Shown here: positions 24,193 through 33,096 of the stretch, one piece after another | Layout: the number at the start of each line of letters is the position of its first letter | Position numbering within the stretch: position 1 is the first letter of the stretch | NCBI GenBank assembly: GCA_029856235.1 | Contig: JAHQWP010000085.1 | Span: forward strand, 1-36,020 | DNA from: Promethearchaeia archaeon | Lineage (GTDB): Archaea > Asgardarchaeota > Lokiarchaeia > Sigyniarchaeales > SOKP01 | Direction: 5' to 3' | DNA length: 36,020 nucleotides | Notes under the pieces: generated by a model | Databases searched by the model: none | Seen by the model: the letters and a program-made list of their open reading frames with translations, nothing else | What the model was told of the DNA's origin: nothing | Position numbers and translations under genes: made by a program

Positions 24193-25104
24193 TTAAAGGA
24201 ACTCTCTAATCAATGAATTTACCTTATCTGGTCGTTCATTTATAATCCAGTGTGACCCTTCAGGGATTCTTTTGATTGTTAAATCGGGTATAAATTCATC
24301 AAGACCTTCCAAATTATGAGTAGTTAGAGCAGTATCTTTCTCACCCCAAATTACTAATGCTGGAACATTAATCATTACAGGACTTAACTCTACTTGCTTG
24401 TCCGTTAAATTATCTATCTTTTCTCCTTGTGAGGGGGGCTTTATTCCGCCTGCTCTGTAATAATTCAATCCTCCTGTTAAAGCTCCTGGTTGAGACCAAG
24501 CATTTACATACATTTGCTTGTCATCATCTGTAAATTCCATTTCAGGAGTAACAATTATGTTCAAGATATTTATGTAATTATTTGCGGAAAGATAACCTTC
24601 AGCTTTTTTCGTTCTAAAGAATAAAACATATTGACTAGAAGATTGCTGATCTTTATTTTTCGCTATCAACCGCGCAAAGATATTAGGATGTGGAGCGTTG
24701 ATAATAATTAGTTTTTCTACTAAGTTTGGATGTGTGTTAGCAAACGGATATGCGACAACACCTCCCCAATCATGTCCAACTAATATGAATTTTTTCCGAT
24801 TAAAATGCTCTTCAACAAGTGCTCTAATATCTTCGACTATATGTTTAGGTTGATATTGTTCAATTTCTGTTGGTTTGGATGAAAGGTTATAACCTCTCAA
24901 GTCCGGAGCAACGGCAAGATAATCTTTGGAAAATTCTAAAAGTTGGTCTCTCCACATGTACCAGAATTGAGGAAAGCCGTGCAAAAAAACGATCAGTTTC
25001 CCATCCTCTGGTCCAGCTTTAATATAATGTATTTTATTGTCGTTAACTTCAGCAAATCCCGTTTTAAATTCCGGATAATTTTTTCTAATAATTTCTTCAG
25101 ACAT
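24193..25104 (-). CDS. Alpha/beta hydrolase, epoxide hydrolase/haloalkane dehalogenase-like
   Basis: This 303-residue protein has HGFPQFWYMWRDQL (oxyanion region, H42-G43) and PDLRGYNLSSKP. The nucleophile elbow is VGHDWGGVVAY with Asp112, which marks epoxide hydrolases and haloalkane dehalogenases rather than Ser esterases. The acid is probably Asp in WGEKDTAL (about 257) and the base His in EGSHWI (about 284). The cap domain contains several Tyr residues as in epoxide hydrolases, so hydrolysis of an epoxide or a halo-compound is the likely reaction. It has no signal peptide. The start ATG at 25104 follows AGGTAAA. It is divergent from the glycyl-radical activase gene across about 140 bases. 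Confidence 0.83.
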   Translation of the reverse strand: MSEEIIRKNYPEFKTGFAEVNDNKIHYIKAGPEDGKLIVFLHGFPQFWYMWRDQLLEFSKDYLAVAPDLRGYNLSSKPTEIEQYQPKHIVEDIRALVEEHFNRKKFILVGHDWGGVVAYPFANTHPNLVEKLIIINAPHPNIFARLIAKNKDQQSSSQYVLFFRTKKAEGYLSANNYINILNIIVTPEMEFTDDDKQMYVNAWSQPGALTGGLNYYRAGGIKPPSQGEKIDNLTDKQVELSPVMINVPALVIWGEKDTALTTHNLEGLDEFIPDLTIKRIPEGSHWIINERPDKVNSLIREFL

Positions 25105-25243
25105 CTAATTTTACCTATAACACGTTATTCTAAATATTTTATTGTGAAATATGTTTCAAGCGTTAAAAAAGCTTTATTAATATAATAAAATTAAATTAGT
25201 TCCAAAACTTTTGTTATTTAATAACTCGCTTAAAACCTATATA

Positions 25244-26209
25244 ATGACAGTATCTAAAGCCCTAGTTTTCCAGATTCAAAAGATGTCTACTGAAGACGGT
25301 CCTGGCATTAGAACAACTGTTTTTTTTAAGCAATGTCCGCTAAAATGTGTATGGTGCCACAATCCCGAATCTATTTCAAAAAAGAAGCAGTTAGAGTGGT
25401 TTAAGCATAAATGTATAGGTTGTAAAATATGCATTGAAACATGTCCAAAGGGAGCGTTAAATCTCGATGAGGATGGTATGCATATCGATAGGAACATCTG
25501 TGATAGTTGTGGTTTATGCTCAGATGAATGTCCTAGCACTGCTTTACACATGTTTGGGGAATTATGGAATTTAGAGGCTTTATATTACGAGGTTCAAAAA
25601 GATAAAATATATTACACCCAATCTCATGGTGGTATTACGGTTTCAGGTGGCGAGCCTACGCTCCAGTCTGACTTTATACTAAGTTTTTTGAGAAAGTGTA
25701 AAGATAACGAGATTTCAACTGCATTAGACACTTGTGGGTATGCTTCCAAGAGCATTTTTGAAAAGTTACTTCCTTATGTTGATTTAGTACTTCTTGATGT
25801 TAAGGAGATTAATTCTGAAAAACATGAAGAATACACAGGTGTTCCAAATACCCTCATCTTGGAAAATTCTATCTGGATTTCGGATTATGTAAAACAAAAC
25901 GGTAAAAAACTCTGGATTCGAACTCCAATTATCCCCCATTATACTGCGACGGAGGAAAATATCAAAGGAATCGGAGAATTTATCGTAAATAAATTACATA
26001 ATATTCCTGAAAGGTGGGATTTGCTTTCGTTCAATAATCTATGTGCCGCGAAATATGAACGATTGGACATGGAATGGTGCCTAAAAGACTTCCCTCTAAT
26101 TTCTACAGATAAAATGAACGAGTATATCGAGATTGGGAAAAGAACTGGTGTTACGAACGTTCAATGGTCTGGATTAACGAAAAGAGAAGATAGTAAAAAC
26201 AATTTTTAA
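25244..26209 (+). CDS. Glycyl-radical-enzyme activating protein (radical SAM)
   Basis: This is 321 residues from the ATG at 25244; upstream in-frame TTG starts are less likely. The radical SAM motif is C31-x3-C35-x2-C38 in KQCPLKCVWCHNPES, with the GRE-activase signature around DGPGIRTTVF. Two ferredoxin clusters are inserted: C57/C60/C63/C67 and C86/C89/C92/C96. SGGEP follows at about 134-138. This two-cluster layout is that of PflA-like activases of PFL2, glycerol/diol dehydratase, choline lyase and arylacetate-type glycyl radical enzymes. It would use SAM and reduced ferredoxin to create the glycyl radical on a partner enzyme, which is not in this window. It heads a four-gene operon (16-base gap to the next gene). 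The presence of oxygen-labile chemistry supports an anaerobe. Confidence 0.87.
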   Translation: MTVSKALVFQIQKMSTEDGPGIRTTVFFKQCPLKCVWCHNPESISKKKQLEWFKHKCIGCKICIETCPKGALNLDEDGMHIDRNICDSCGLCSDECPSTALHMFGELWNLEALYYEVQKDKIYYTQSHGGITVSGGEPTLQSDFILSFLRKCKDNEISTALDTCGYASKSIFEKLLPYVDLVLLDVKEINSEKHEEYTGVPNTLILENSIWISDYVKQNGKKLWIRTPIIPHYTATEENIKGIGEFIVNKLHNIPERWDLLSFNNLCAAKYERLDMEWCLKDFPLISTDKMNEYIEIGKRTGVTNVQWSGLTKREDSKNNF

Positions 26210-26225
26210 AAGTACTAGAAGGTGA

Positions 26226-27116
26226 TTGAAAATAGGAAAGAATAAAAACAAAATTGAGTGGTCCCCTACAATCTCCGAGGAAGGAATAGAATTTACTCAA
26301 CCCGATATAATGCTTAAGTTAATATCTACTATAGACGATCGAGGTTGGCCCCATGTTACCTTAATATCAAGCAATCGGGCGATAAGTAAAAATAAAATCG
26401 TATGGGGGGCGTTCACTGAGGGTTTAAGTAAAAAATATGTTAAGGAAAGACCGAAGCAAGGAATTTTTTACATGACTACTGCAATGCCGTTTAAATTTCT
26501 TCAAGCTAAAGTGGATTTTAGCCATACCACAAAAGAAGGTAAAGATTTAGAGCATTTCAACCAAACACAGTTAATGCGCTACTTTACTTATGTACGAACA
26601 CACACTGCATACTATAACAACATTGTAGCTGCAACTCCTATAAGGAATTTACCGTTATTTGGAATTGTAAAGGGAATAATAAAAGATATAATAGGAAAAG
26701 GGGGCGCGAAGACCAAACTCGATGAGAAAAGGTTGAATTTCATCGGATATAAATTATTTGCTGCACCCATAGCCGTCAGAGTAATTTCTTATATAGACCC
26801 TGTTGACGGTTATCCGACTATGATTCCTTCTATTCAACTTCAAGCCGCGGATTATAACAGGTTAGTGTTTCCTCCTTCAATATTGAAAGAAGATTTGTAT
26901 CAAATTCCCGTTGATTCAAAAGTGGCTGTGTTTGGTATGAATTTTGATTTTTACAATCAAGTAGTAAAAGGAACTTTCACAGGATTTAAGAAATTTAGAG
27001 GAATCAAGTTCGGTGTTATCGAGATTGAAGAAATCTATAATAGTACACCTCCCGTCCCAAGAGTTATATATCCTAGGGTGGAAACTGTTCCAAAGGTTAC
27101 TGAATTTCACTTATAA
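26226..27116 (+). CDS. PNPOx-like FMN-binding split-barrel protein (apparently duplicated)
   Basis: This is a protein of about 296 residues. Two segments look like the entry strands of pyridoxamine-phosphate-oxidase-like barrels: LISTIDDRGWPHVTLISS near 31-48, and ISYIDPVDGYPTMIPSIQLQA near 194-214. This suggests two tandem split barrels or a pseudo-dimer. Such proteins bind FMN, F420 or haem and act as oxidoreductases or bind flavin for partners. I cannot assign a reaction. The start is unusual: the only in-frame start candidate is TTG at 26226, which directly abuts the AGGTGA ribosome site with almost no spacer. The true start could be a rarer codon a few residues later. It lies 16 bases after the activase and 38 before the sulfatase, so it is part of the same operon. 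Confidence 0.6.
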   Translation: MKIGKNKNKIEWSPTISEEGIEFTQPDIMLKLISTIDDRGWPHVTLISSNRAISKNKIVWGAFTEGLSKKYVKERPKQGIFYMTTAMPFKFLQAKVDFSHTTKEGKDLEHFNQTQLMRYFTYVRTHTAYYNNIVAATPIRNLPLFGIVKGIIKDIIGKGGAKTKLDEKRLNFIGYKLFAAPIAVRVISYIDPVDGYPTMIPSIQLQAADYNRLVFPPSILKEDLYQIPVDSKVAVFGMNFDFYNQVVKGTFTGFKKFRGIKFGVIEIEEIYNSTPPVPRVIYPRVETVPKVTEFHL

Positions 27117-27154
27117 ATTAAATTTAATTTAATATTAACCAGGAGATCCTTATT

Positions 27155-28690
27155 ATGCCGAAAGAAAAAATGAATGTCTTATTCATTATAACGGATCAAC
27201 ACCGCGCTGACATGATGGGGTGCTATGGGAACAAAGTGCTTAAAACTCCCAATTTGGATAGGTTCGCAAGCGAAAGTAGACATTTTTCTAATGCATTCTG
27301 TACTAATCCCATGTGTATGCCCAACAGAGCGACTCTCCTTACGGGTTATTATCCAAATGTTCATGGAGTACGTAGTAATGGAATAAATGTGCCTTTAGAT
27401 ATGCCAACAATAACCCAAACGCTTGTAAATAGAGGTTACCATACGATTAATGTGGGTAAAATGCATTACAACATTTGGGTAATGCCTTACGATCCAAAAG
27501 ATACATCAGCTGAAAATTTTGATGATTGGAGCGTAGAGAAACCAAATAGAAATCATTTAGCTCATGACAATTTTCCTAATCCTTATTATGGTTTTGAAGA
27601 ATGCGATTTAGTGTTAGGGCATTCCTCAGCATGTTTAGGACATTATTTCGATTGGCTTAAGGAACGAGCTCCAGAAATAGCTGAGAATGTTAGAAAACAA
27701 TATCTTCATGATGTACCAATATTTGGTATGTTCAATGATAATTTTATACCAGAAGAACTATACAACACTACTTACATCAAAAATAATACGATATCATTCC
27801 TAGAGAAATATTCTGAGGGTAAATACGATGATAAGCCGTTTTTTATACACTGCTCTTTTCCGGATCCACATCACCCTGTAAGCCCTCCTGGAAAGTATAG
27901 GGAGATGTATAATCCCGAGGATATAGAACTTCCATCTAATTTCCACGATTTAGAAAATTTGTACAAGCATCCATATCTAAAAACCCACTTGGAAAATCCA
28001 CCATATAGAGGGGCGTTATTAAGGGAAGAATCTGAGGAAAACATTAGACGATTTACTGCTCTCAGTTATGGTTCTGTTTCGCTAATAGATAACGCTGTTG
28101 GTGAAATTTTAGCGTCCTTAGAAAAATTAGGGCTCTCAAAAAATACCATGGTAATTTTTACCTCAGACCACGGAGATTATATGGGATCTCATGGAATATG
28201 TTTAAAGGGACCCTCTCCATTTAACGACACACTACAAATACCCTTAATATGGAGAGTTCCAGGACTTACCAGTCCGGGAGTTACAGATGCTTTAATCAGT
28301 TCTGTTGATATTCCAAGGACAATTCTCGAACTATTAAACATCAAAGAACGCTACAGGCCCCTAGGTATGCAAGGATATAATATGAAGCCGGTCTTGGAGG
28401 ATCCAACGAAAAAGTTGCGTGACTGTTTGCTAATCACAGAAGATGAGGAAGTTGGACCTAAGGGACCTTTATATACTCGCGTTACTCATCTTATTACTGA
28501 AGATTACAAAATTACTAAATTTGCGGAATTACCCGGATATGGTGATATATATGACAGAAAAAATGACCAGGGAGAATTGAACAATCTTTGGGATAAATAT
28601 AAAGATTTAAGACTTGACTTAACAGATAAGCTACTTCATGAATATATGATAACGCGAAGTAGATTTCCAACAAGACAAGGTGGAACTTAG
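27155..28690 (+). CDS. Sulfatase/phosphonate-monoester-hydrolase family enzyme, formylglycine (Cys) type
   Basis: This 511-residue alkaline-phosphatase-superfamily protein begins with VLFIITDQHRADMMGCYGN (metal ligand Asp14). It carries the modification motif C54-M-P-N-R58 (CMPNRATLLTG), so Cys54 should be converted to formylglycine. FTSDHGDYMGSHG supplies later metal ligands. The family hydrolyses sulfate esters, choline sulfate or phosphonate monoesters. It has no signal peptide, so it is cytoplasmic, unlike many exported sulfatases. A Cys-type sulfatase in an anaerobe normally relies on a radical-SAM maturase (anSME); the activase two genes upstream is of the glycyl-radical type, and no anSME is seen here. 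The start has AGGAGATC upstream. The stop overlaps the next gene by 11 bases. Confidence 0.85.
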   Translation: MPKEKMNVLFIITDQHRADMMGCYGNKVLKTPNLDRFASESRHFSNAFCTNPMCMPNRATLLTGYYPNVHGVRSNGINVPLDMPTITQTLVNRGYHTINVGKMHYNIWVMPYDPKDTSAENFDDWSVEKPNRNHLAHDNFPNPYYGFEECDLVLGHSSACLGHYFDWLKERAPEIAENVRKQYLHDVPIFGMFNDNFIPEELYNTTYIKNNTISFLEKYSEGKYDDKPFFIHCSFPDPHHPVSPPGKYREMYNPEDIELPSNFHDLENLYKHPYLKTHLENPPYRGALLREESEENIRRFTALSYGSVSLIDNAVGEILASLEKLGLSKNTMVIFTSDHGDYMGSHGICLKGPSPFNDTLQIPLIWRVPGLTSPGVTDALISSVDIPRTILELLNIKERYRPLGMQGYNMKPVLEDPTKKLRDCLLITEDEEVGPKGPLYTRVTHLITEDYKITKFAELPGYGDIYDRKNDQGELNNLWDKYKDLRLDLTDKLLHEYMITRSRFPTRQGGT

Positions 28691-29585
28691 CCCGATGATA
28701 TGGAAAACTAAAATTACTCAACTACTAAACCTCCAATTTCCGTTAATAATGGGAGCTTTTGGAGGGTGGGGTAAGGCGGAGTTCGCCTCTACTTTTTCAA
28801 ATGCAGGCGGATTAGGAATTATCGCAGCTCTAAATTTTCCAGACCCAGAAGATTTCAGGAAAGATATAAAAAGGATGAAACAATTAACTACGAAGCCTTT
28901 TGGAATTAATCTCTCATTACCACATCATATCTTAGAGGAAAACAGGGGAAGTAAAAAAACTAAGGAACGGTATTTAGAATATGTCGATATCGCACTCAAT
29001 GAAAATTGTCACATCTTTACAACTTCAGGATATAAAGCATCATTCATTGGGAAAAGAGTTCATGAAGCTGGTGGCCTATGGTTTCACAAATGTGTATTAA
29101 TTAAGCACGCTATTTCCGCAGAAAAAGAGGGCGCAAACGGAGTCACTTTAGTAGGTCTAGAAGGAACTGGATTTAAAAATCCCCTAACAAACACTACTCT
29201 TGTAAACATCACCTTGGCGAAAAAAATGCTCAAAATCCCGATAATTGCGGCTGGTGGGATTGGTGACGCAAGAGGTTTTTTAGGCGCCCTAGCGATGGGA
29301 GCTGATGCGGTTTGTTTAGGTACAGCCTTAATGGCCACAAATGAATGCCCGGTATCAACAAAAATTAAAGAGAAATGGCTTAATTTAGATATTTTCGAGG
29401 AAATTTTTCACAATAAAATATACAAATATAATGTCAAGAATTTTATGGCACCTTCAACAGCAATAGGGCATCGTAAGACTCTGGTATCTATACATAATCT
29501 AGTCGAGGAACTGATTACAGAGGCAAATGGTATATTAGATTCTTGGGGATTTAACCATAATGAATTTAATACGCTTGACATATAA
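28680..29585 (+). CDS. Nitronate monooxygenase-like FMN TIM-barrel lacking the active-site His
   Basis: This is a 301-residue relative of the protein at 7230, with LQFPLIMGAFGGWGKAEFAS, NAGGLGIIAAL, TTKPFGINLSLP, AAGGIGDARGFLGAL and GADAVCLGTALMAT. The loop that reads TEGGGHQ in the other copy is LEGTGFK here, so Phe165 replaces the catalytic His. The FMN phosphate-binding end is intact. It might still be a flavin reductase or use a different base. The GTG start at 28680 lies inside the sulfatase gene, with AAGGTGG around it; an ATG at 28695 is the alternative. The overlap indicates co-translation with the sulfatase. The reaction is unknown, but the partner genes imply a shared pathway. Confidence 0.75.
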   Translation: MELSPMIWKTKITQLLNLQFPLIMGAFGGWGKAEFASTFSNAGGLGIIAALNFPDPEDFRKDIKRMKQLTTKPFGINLSLPHHILEENRGSKKTKERYLEYVDIALNENCHIFTTSGYKASFIGKRVHEAGGLWFHKCVLIKHAISAEKEGANGVTLVGLEGTGFKNPLTNTTLVNITLAKKMLKIPIIAAGGIGDARGFLGALAMGADAVCLGTALMATNECPVSTKIKEKWLNLDIFEEIFHNKIYKYNVKNFMAPSTAIGHRKTLVSIHNLVEELITEANGILDSWGFNHNEFNTLDI

Positions 29586-29686
29586 AATTTTATATAAAGG
29601 AATAGAAAGAACAACTTTTAGAAATTAAGTGAAAACTTTTTTATTCCTCATTAATCTAAATACAAAACAGAGTCGTTTGCTTTAAT

Positions 29687-30637
29687 ATGGATTTTTTCAC
29701 TCATTTAGTTTTTGGTGCTTTAATGTACCTCCTATTGCTAAAGGAGGTTACCTTGGATTATTTATTCCTAGCAATATTCTTCTCCATTTTACCCGATTTA
29801 GATGTATTTTTAACACCTTTGAAAAAAGTTATAAAATCGAATTATCTTGAACATCGTGGAGGATCTCATTCATATATCGTTGGAATAATTATTTCTTTCA
29901 TTATAAGTGTTATAAGGTCATTAATCATACAGCAACCTTTTATCTTTGTTTGGATTATCGGATTTTCTTTTTATAGTCTACATGTGTCAATGGATTTACT
30001 TACAACAACTAAAATTCCTTACTTATTTCCACTCTCCAAAAAGGAGTATAGCTTTTACGTTGAAAAAGCGGGTAGTTTTTTTACTTTCGTGAATTCAATA
30101 ATCTTTCTTATCTTGCCGTTATTTATTTTTAGACTTTTCACAGAAATATACTTTATTCAATTATATATCAACATGTATACTTCTTTTTTCTTAATATATT
30201 ATTTCTATCGAATACTCTCAAAGCTTTTTGTCTCAAGAACTCTTGATACTAACCAAAAATACCTTCCCGGATTATTACCGTTTTACTTCAAGGTTTACAA
30301 TTATCAAATTAATGGAAACGAAATATTGTCGAGTATCGAAAAAAAATCTCATTTTTCAAAAAAAACAGAGGAAATAAAAATTAAGGTTACCTTAAGCTCT
30401 CAGGAGAAATTATTCTACGACGAAGCATGGAAATTGAACAAAAAAAATTATTACTTTGCAAAATGGACTCTGTTTCCAACCGTTATCAGAGAAGAAGGAA
30501 TTTTTACCGTTAGATTCTTCTTTCTAGAAACAATGATGCACACAAGAAACATGTATATTCAATATAATTTTGATATAGATTCTCAGGCTTTTATCGGCGT
30601 TGAACAAGGTTCCGGTCATATACAAAATAAAAAATGA
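29687..30637 (+). CDS. Membrane-bound metal-dependent hydrolase-like protein (YdjM/DUF457 type)
   Basis: This is a 316-residue protein. Its N-terminal 190 residues contain four to six hydrophobic spans. They also hold the polar signature of the YdjM/DUF457 family: His6 in FFTHLVFG, D37-L-D39 in ILPDLDVFL, H56-R-G-G-S-H61-S in EHRGGSHS, and His/Asp in LHVSMDLLTT. These residues are thought to bind metal in the membrane plane. The family is poorly characterised and linked to lipid or cell-surface stress in bacteria. The C-terminal 110 residues are soluble, rich in Lys and aromatic residues, and specific to this protein. The start ATG has no clear ribosome site and may belong to a leaderless transcript. 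Confidence 0.72.
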   Translation: MDFFTHLVFGALMYLLLLKEVTLDYLFLAIFFSILPDLDVFLTPLKKVIKSNYLEHRGGSHSYIVGIIISFIISVIRSLIIQQPFIFVWIIGFSFYSLHVSMDLLTTTKIPYLFPLSKKEYSFYVEKAGSFFTFVNSIIFLILPLFIFRLFTEIYFIQLYINMYTSFFLIYYFYRILSKLFVSRTLDTNQKYLPGLLPFYFKVYNYQINGNEILSSIEKKSHFSKKTEEIKIKVTLSSQEKLFYDEAWKLNKKNYYFAKWTLFPTVIREEGIFTVRFFFLETMMHTRNMYIQYNFDIDSQAFIGVEQGSGHIQNKK

Positions 30638-30649
30638 GCCCCTCTAACC

Positions 30650-30799
30650 ATGAAAAAAAAAGAAAAGCAAGATTTAGATGACGACGAAGTTGAAAAGGTA
30701 TTAGATAGCATATGGAAAAACTGGGAATCACGGAGAAGATGCGAACAAACTCATACTCCAGAATATTTGAAGAAAAAGAAAAGTGAAAATCCTGAATAA
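30650..30799 (+). CDS. Small charged ORF (49 residues), hypothetical
   Basis: An ATG at 30650 opens a 49-codon frame ending in TAA at 30797-30799. It is 12 bases after the membrane protein stop. The product MKKKEKQDLDDDEVEKVLDS, then IWKNWESRRR and a Lys-rich tail, is strongly charged. It has two Trp residues and a predicted helix, which is less random than expected for AT-rich spacer. No family is recognised. It could be a small partner co-transcribed with the gene before it. Confidence 0.4.
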   Translation: MKKKEKQDLDDDEVEKVLDSIWKNWESRRRCEQTHTPEYLKKKKSENPE

Positions 30800-30933
30800 A
30801 AAGCTCATATTTTCTGTATTTGAAAAAAAAACCTAATTTTCTTATAAACTCATCCTATTGTTTCATTAAGATGAATAATTAATTATATAGAAGCATAAAA
30901 TTAAAAATATTTATAGCATTTCGGCTAATACAT

Positions 30934-30941
30934 ATTTATAT
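30934..30941 (+). promoter_or_regulatory. TATA box of the pyrophosphatase gene
   Basis: TATTTATATC at about 30934-30943 is the best TATA element upstream of the pyrophosphatase. It would set transcription start near 30965, leaving a leader of about 30 bases that contains AATGTGAAT as ribosome site. Confidence 0.4.
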
Positions 30942-30993
30942 CTTTTTTAATATAAAAAAAAATAAACAAAAAATACTTTAATGTGAATAAAAC

Positions 30994-33096
30994 ATGGCAG
31001 TAGCGTTTTTATTAGTATCCTTAATCGCCGGGATTATATCTATTGGAATGGCGATGTATTTTAGACAATTAGTATTGAAAGAGGATCCTGGAAATGAAAA
31101 AATGGTTACAGTTGCCGGATATATTGAAGATGGTGCAAAAGCATACATCAAGGTACAATATATGGTTTTAGCTGGTTTTGTTGGAGCTTTATTTTTTATT
31201 ATACTCTTTGCATTACCTTCTCCGTTGGCACCTAGCGAACGATATGCTGTATTCTTTAATTGGGAACAAGCTGTAGCTTACCTGATCGGGTCCGTGGGAT
31301 CAATGCTCGCTGGATATCTAGGATTGTATGTTGGTGTGAAAGCAAATACTCGAGCAGCTCAAGCTTGTACTGTAGGCACCAAAGAAGGGTTCAATGTGGC
31401 ATTTTTTGGAGGCGCTGTAATGGGTTTGGCTGTTGTAGGTGTTGCCCTCATCGGAGTTTCAGTTTTGTATTGGGTGTTTGGAACGCCGTTAGTAGTTCTT
31501 GGTTTTAGTTTTGGAGCAAGCAGTATTGCCCTATTTATGAAATGTGGCGGTGGTATCTTCACAAAAACTGCAGATGTGGGCGCTGATCTAGTGGGAAAAG
31601 CAGAATACGATTTACCTGAAGACGATCCGAGAAATCCTGCAACAATAGCTGACAATGTGGGAGATAACGTAGGTGATATCGCTGGGATGGGTTCTGATTT
31701 GTTTGATTCATATGTAGCATCCATCGTCGCTGCAATGATGCTCGCAGCATCATTAGCGTTAATTACCGGCATAAATCCTGATTTAGATCCTGTATTACGA
31801 GCTACTCTTGTAGTTGCTCCCGTTGTTTTATGCGGAGTTGGGTTAATCGCTTCTCTTATTGGGATTTTTATCATCAAATATAGAAAAGCAGAAGATCCTG
31901 GAAAAGCCTTGAACAATGGAACGTATTATGCAACACTAATCTTTGCTGGAATTGCCGCTATTTTTACGTGGATTCTAACCCTTGATTTAGATCCTGATGG
32001 ATCTCTATTATTATGGCGGATTTATTTTGCTGTTTTAATTGGGCTTGCATCTGGTATTGTTATGGGCTTTACAAGCGACTACTTTACCCGTGATGATAAG
32101 GCACCAACTAGAAACATTGCAAACTCAGCAAAAGAGGGTCACGCTGTAGTCATTTTGAGTGGCTTTTCATATGGACTCCTCAGTGTAGTTCCTCCAACTC
32201 TAGGAATTATTGTAGCAATGGCAGTTTCCTATCTTCTTGCTGGAGTGTTTGGAGTAGCAATGGCAGCAGTAGGAATGTTGGCAATTGTTGGTACAATCGT
32301 ATCTAACGATGCTTATGGACCTATCGTTGATAATTCTCGTGCGATCGCCGAACAAGGCGAATTAGGAGACGATGTGATCCGAACTGCAGATCATTTAGAT
32401 TCCGCTGGAAATACAGCTAAAGCTATCACAAAAGGATTCGCAATTGGAGCCGCAAATTTGACTGTTTTTGCGTTATTATTCTCTTTTGCTGAAGAATCAG
32501 GGATTACAGCTGTAGATCTATTAAGAATAGAGGTGCTTATTGGAGCATTCGTTGGTGTTGTTGTACCCGCTCTTTTTTCAGCACTGTTGGTACTAGCAGT
32601 TCAAAGGAATGCTGCAAAAATGGTTGATGAGATACGAAGACAATTTGAAGAAAACCCAAAAATTCTAACTGGTGAAGAACCTGCTGATTTTAAGAGGACA
32701 ATTGATATAGCAACAAAAGGCTCATTACGAGAATTAATTTTGCCGAGTATAATCTCTATAACCGTTCCTATAGCTATTGGTATAATTTTTGGCGTAGCTT
32801 CCTTAGGGGCATTTCTTGCAGGAGCAATCTTATCGGGATTCGTATTTGCAGTGTTTATGAGCAATAGTGGCGGATCCTGGGACAACGCTAAGAAATGGAT
32901 TGAGGATGGCAACTTAGGAGGTAAAGGGACTGATGTACATAAAGCTTCAATTACGGGTGATACGGTGGGAGATCCTTTCAAGGACACTGCAGGTCCAAGC
33001 ATCAATACATTGTTAGTAGTAATGAGTTTAACAGCATCAATTTTTATGGGCTTATTATTGCTATTCAATGGGGGAATGGGATTAATAACATTCTAA
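30994..33096 (+). CDS. hppA: Membrane-bound proton-translocating pyrophosphatase, K+-independent type
   Basis: This 700-residue integral membrane protein has about 16 hydrophobic spans. The PPi/Mg site is present: DVGADLVGKAEYDLPEDD (starting about residue 193), DNVGDNVGDIAGMGSD, and the C-terminal GDTVGDPFKDTAGPS. The subtype-determining motif reads GNTAKA at 472-477. A Lys at that position marks the K+-independent class, which pumps protons, whereas K+-dependent enzymes have Ala. It couples pyrophosphate hydrolysis to ion export across the cytoplasmic membrane. The PPi comes partly from acyl-CoA synthetases, which fits the acyl-CoA theme of this locus. It is monocistronic, with a TATA box about 60 bases upstream. 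The length and both termini fit the family. Confidence 0.95.
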   Translation: MAVAFLLVSLIAGIISIGMAMYFRQLVLKEDPGNEKMVTVAGYIEDGAKAYIKVQYMVLAGFVGALFFIILFALPSPLAPSERYAVFFNWEQAVAYLIGSVGSMLAGYLGLYVGVKANTRAAQACTVGTKEGFNVAFFGGAVMGLAVVGVALIGVSVLYWVFGTPLVVLGFSFGASSIALFMKCGGGIFTKTADVGADLVGKAEYDLPEDDPRNPATIADNVGDNVGDIAGMGSDLFDSYVASIVAAMMLAASLALITGINPDLDPVLRATLVVAPVVLCGVGLIASLIGIFIIKYRKAEDPGKALNNGTYYATLIFAGIAAIFTWILTLDLDPDGSLLLWRIYFAVLIGLASGIVMGFTSDYFTRDDKAPTRNIANSAKEGHAVVILSGFSYGLLSVVPPTLGIIVAMAVSYLLAGVFGVAMAAVGMLAIVGTIVSNDAYGPIVDNSRAIAEQGELGDDVIRTADHLDSAGNTAKAITKGFAIGAANLTVFALLFSFAEESGITAVDLLRIEVLIGAFVGVVVPALFSALLVLAVQRNAAKMVDEIRRQFEENPKILTGEEPADFKRTIDIATKGSLRELILPSIISITVPIAIGIIFGVASLGAFLAGAILSGFVFAVFMSNSGGSWDNAKKWIEDGNLGGKGTDVHKASITGDTVGDPFKDTAGPSINTLLVVMSLTASIFMGLLLLFNGGMGLITF

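Noticed and set aside
25244-26209. Reading the radical SAM protein as the sulfatase maturase (anSME)
   Set aside because: It has the CxxxCxxC plus two inserted ferredoxin clusters of glycyl-radical activases and lacks the C-terminal SPASM-type cysteines of anSME.
31359-31916. Long minus-strand frame of 185 codons within the pyrophosphatase gene
   Set aside because: It is antisense to strongly conserved pyrophosphatase sequence and its translation is low-complexity; a shadow of codon usage.
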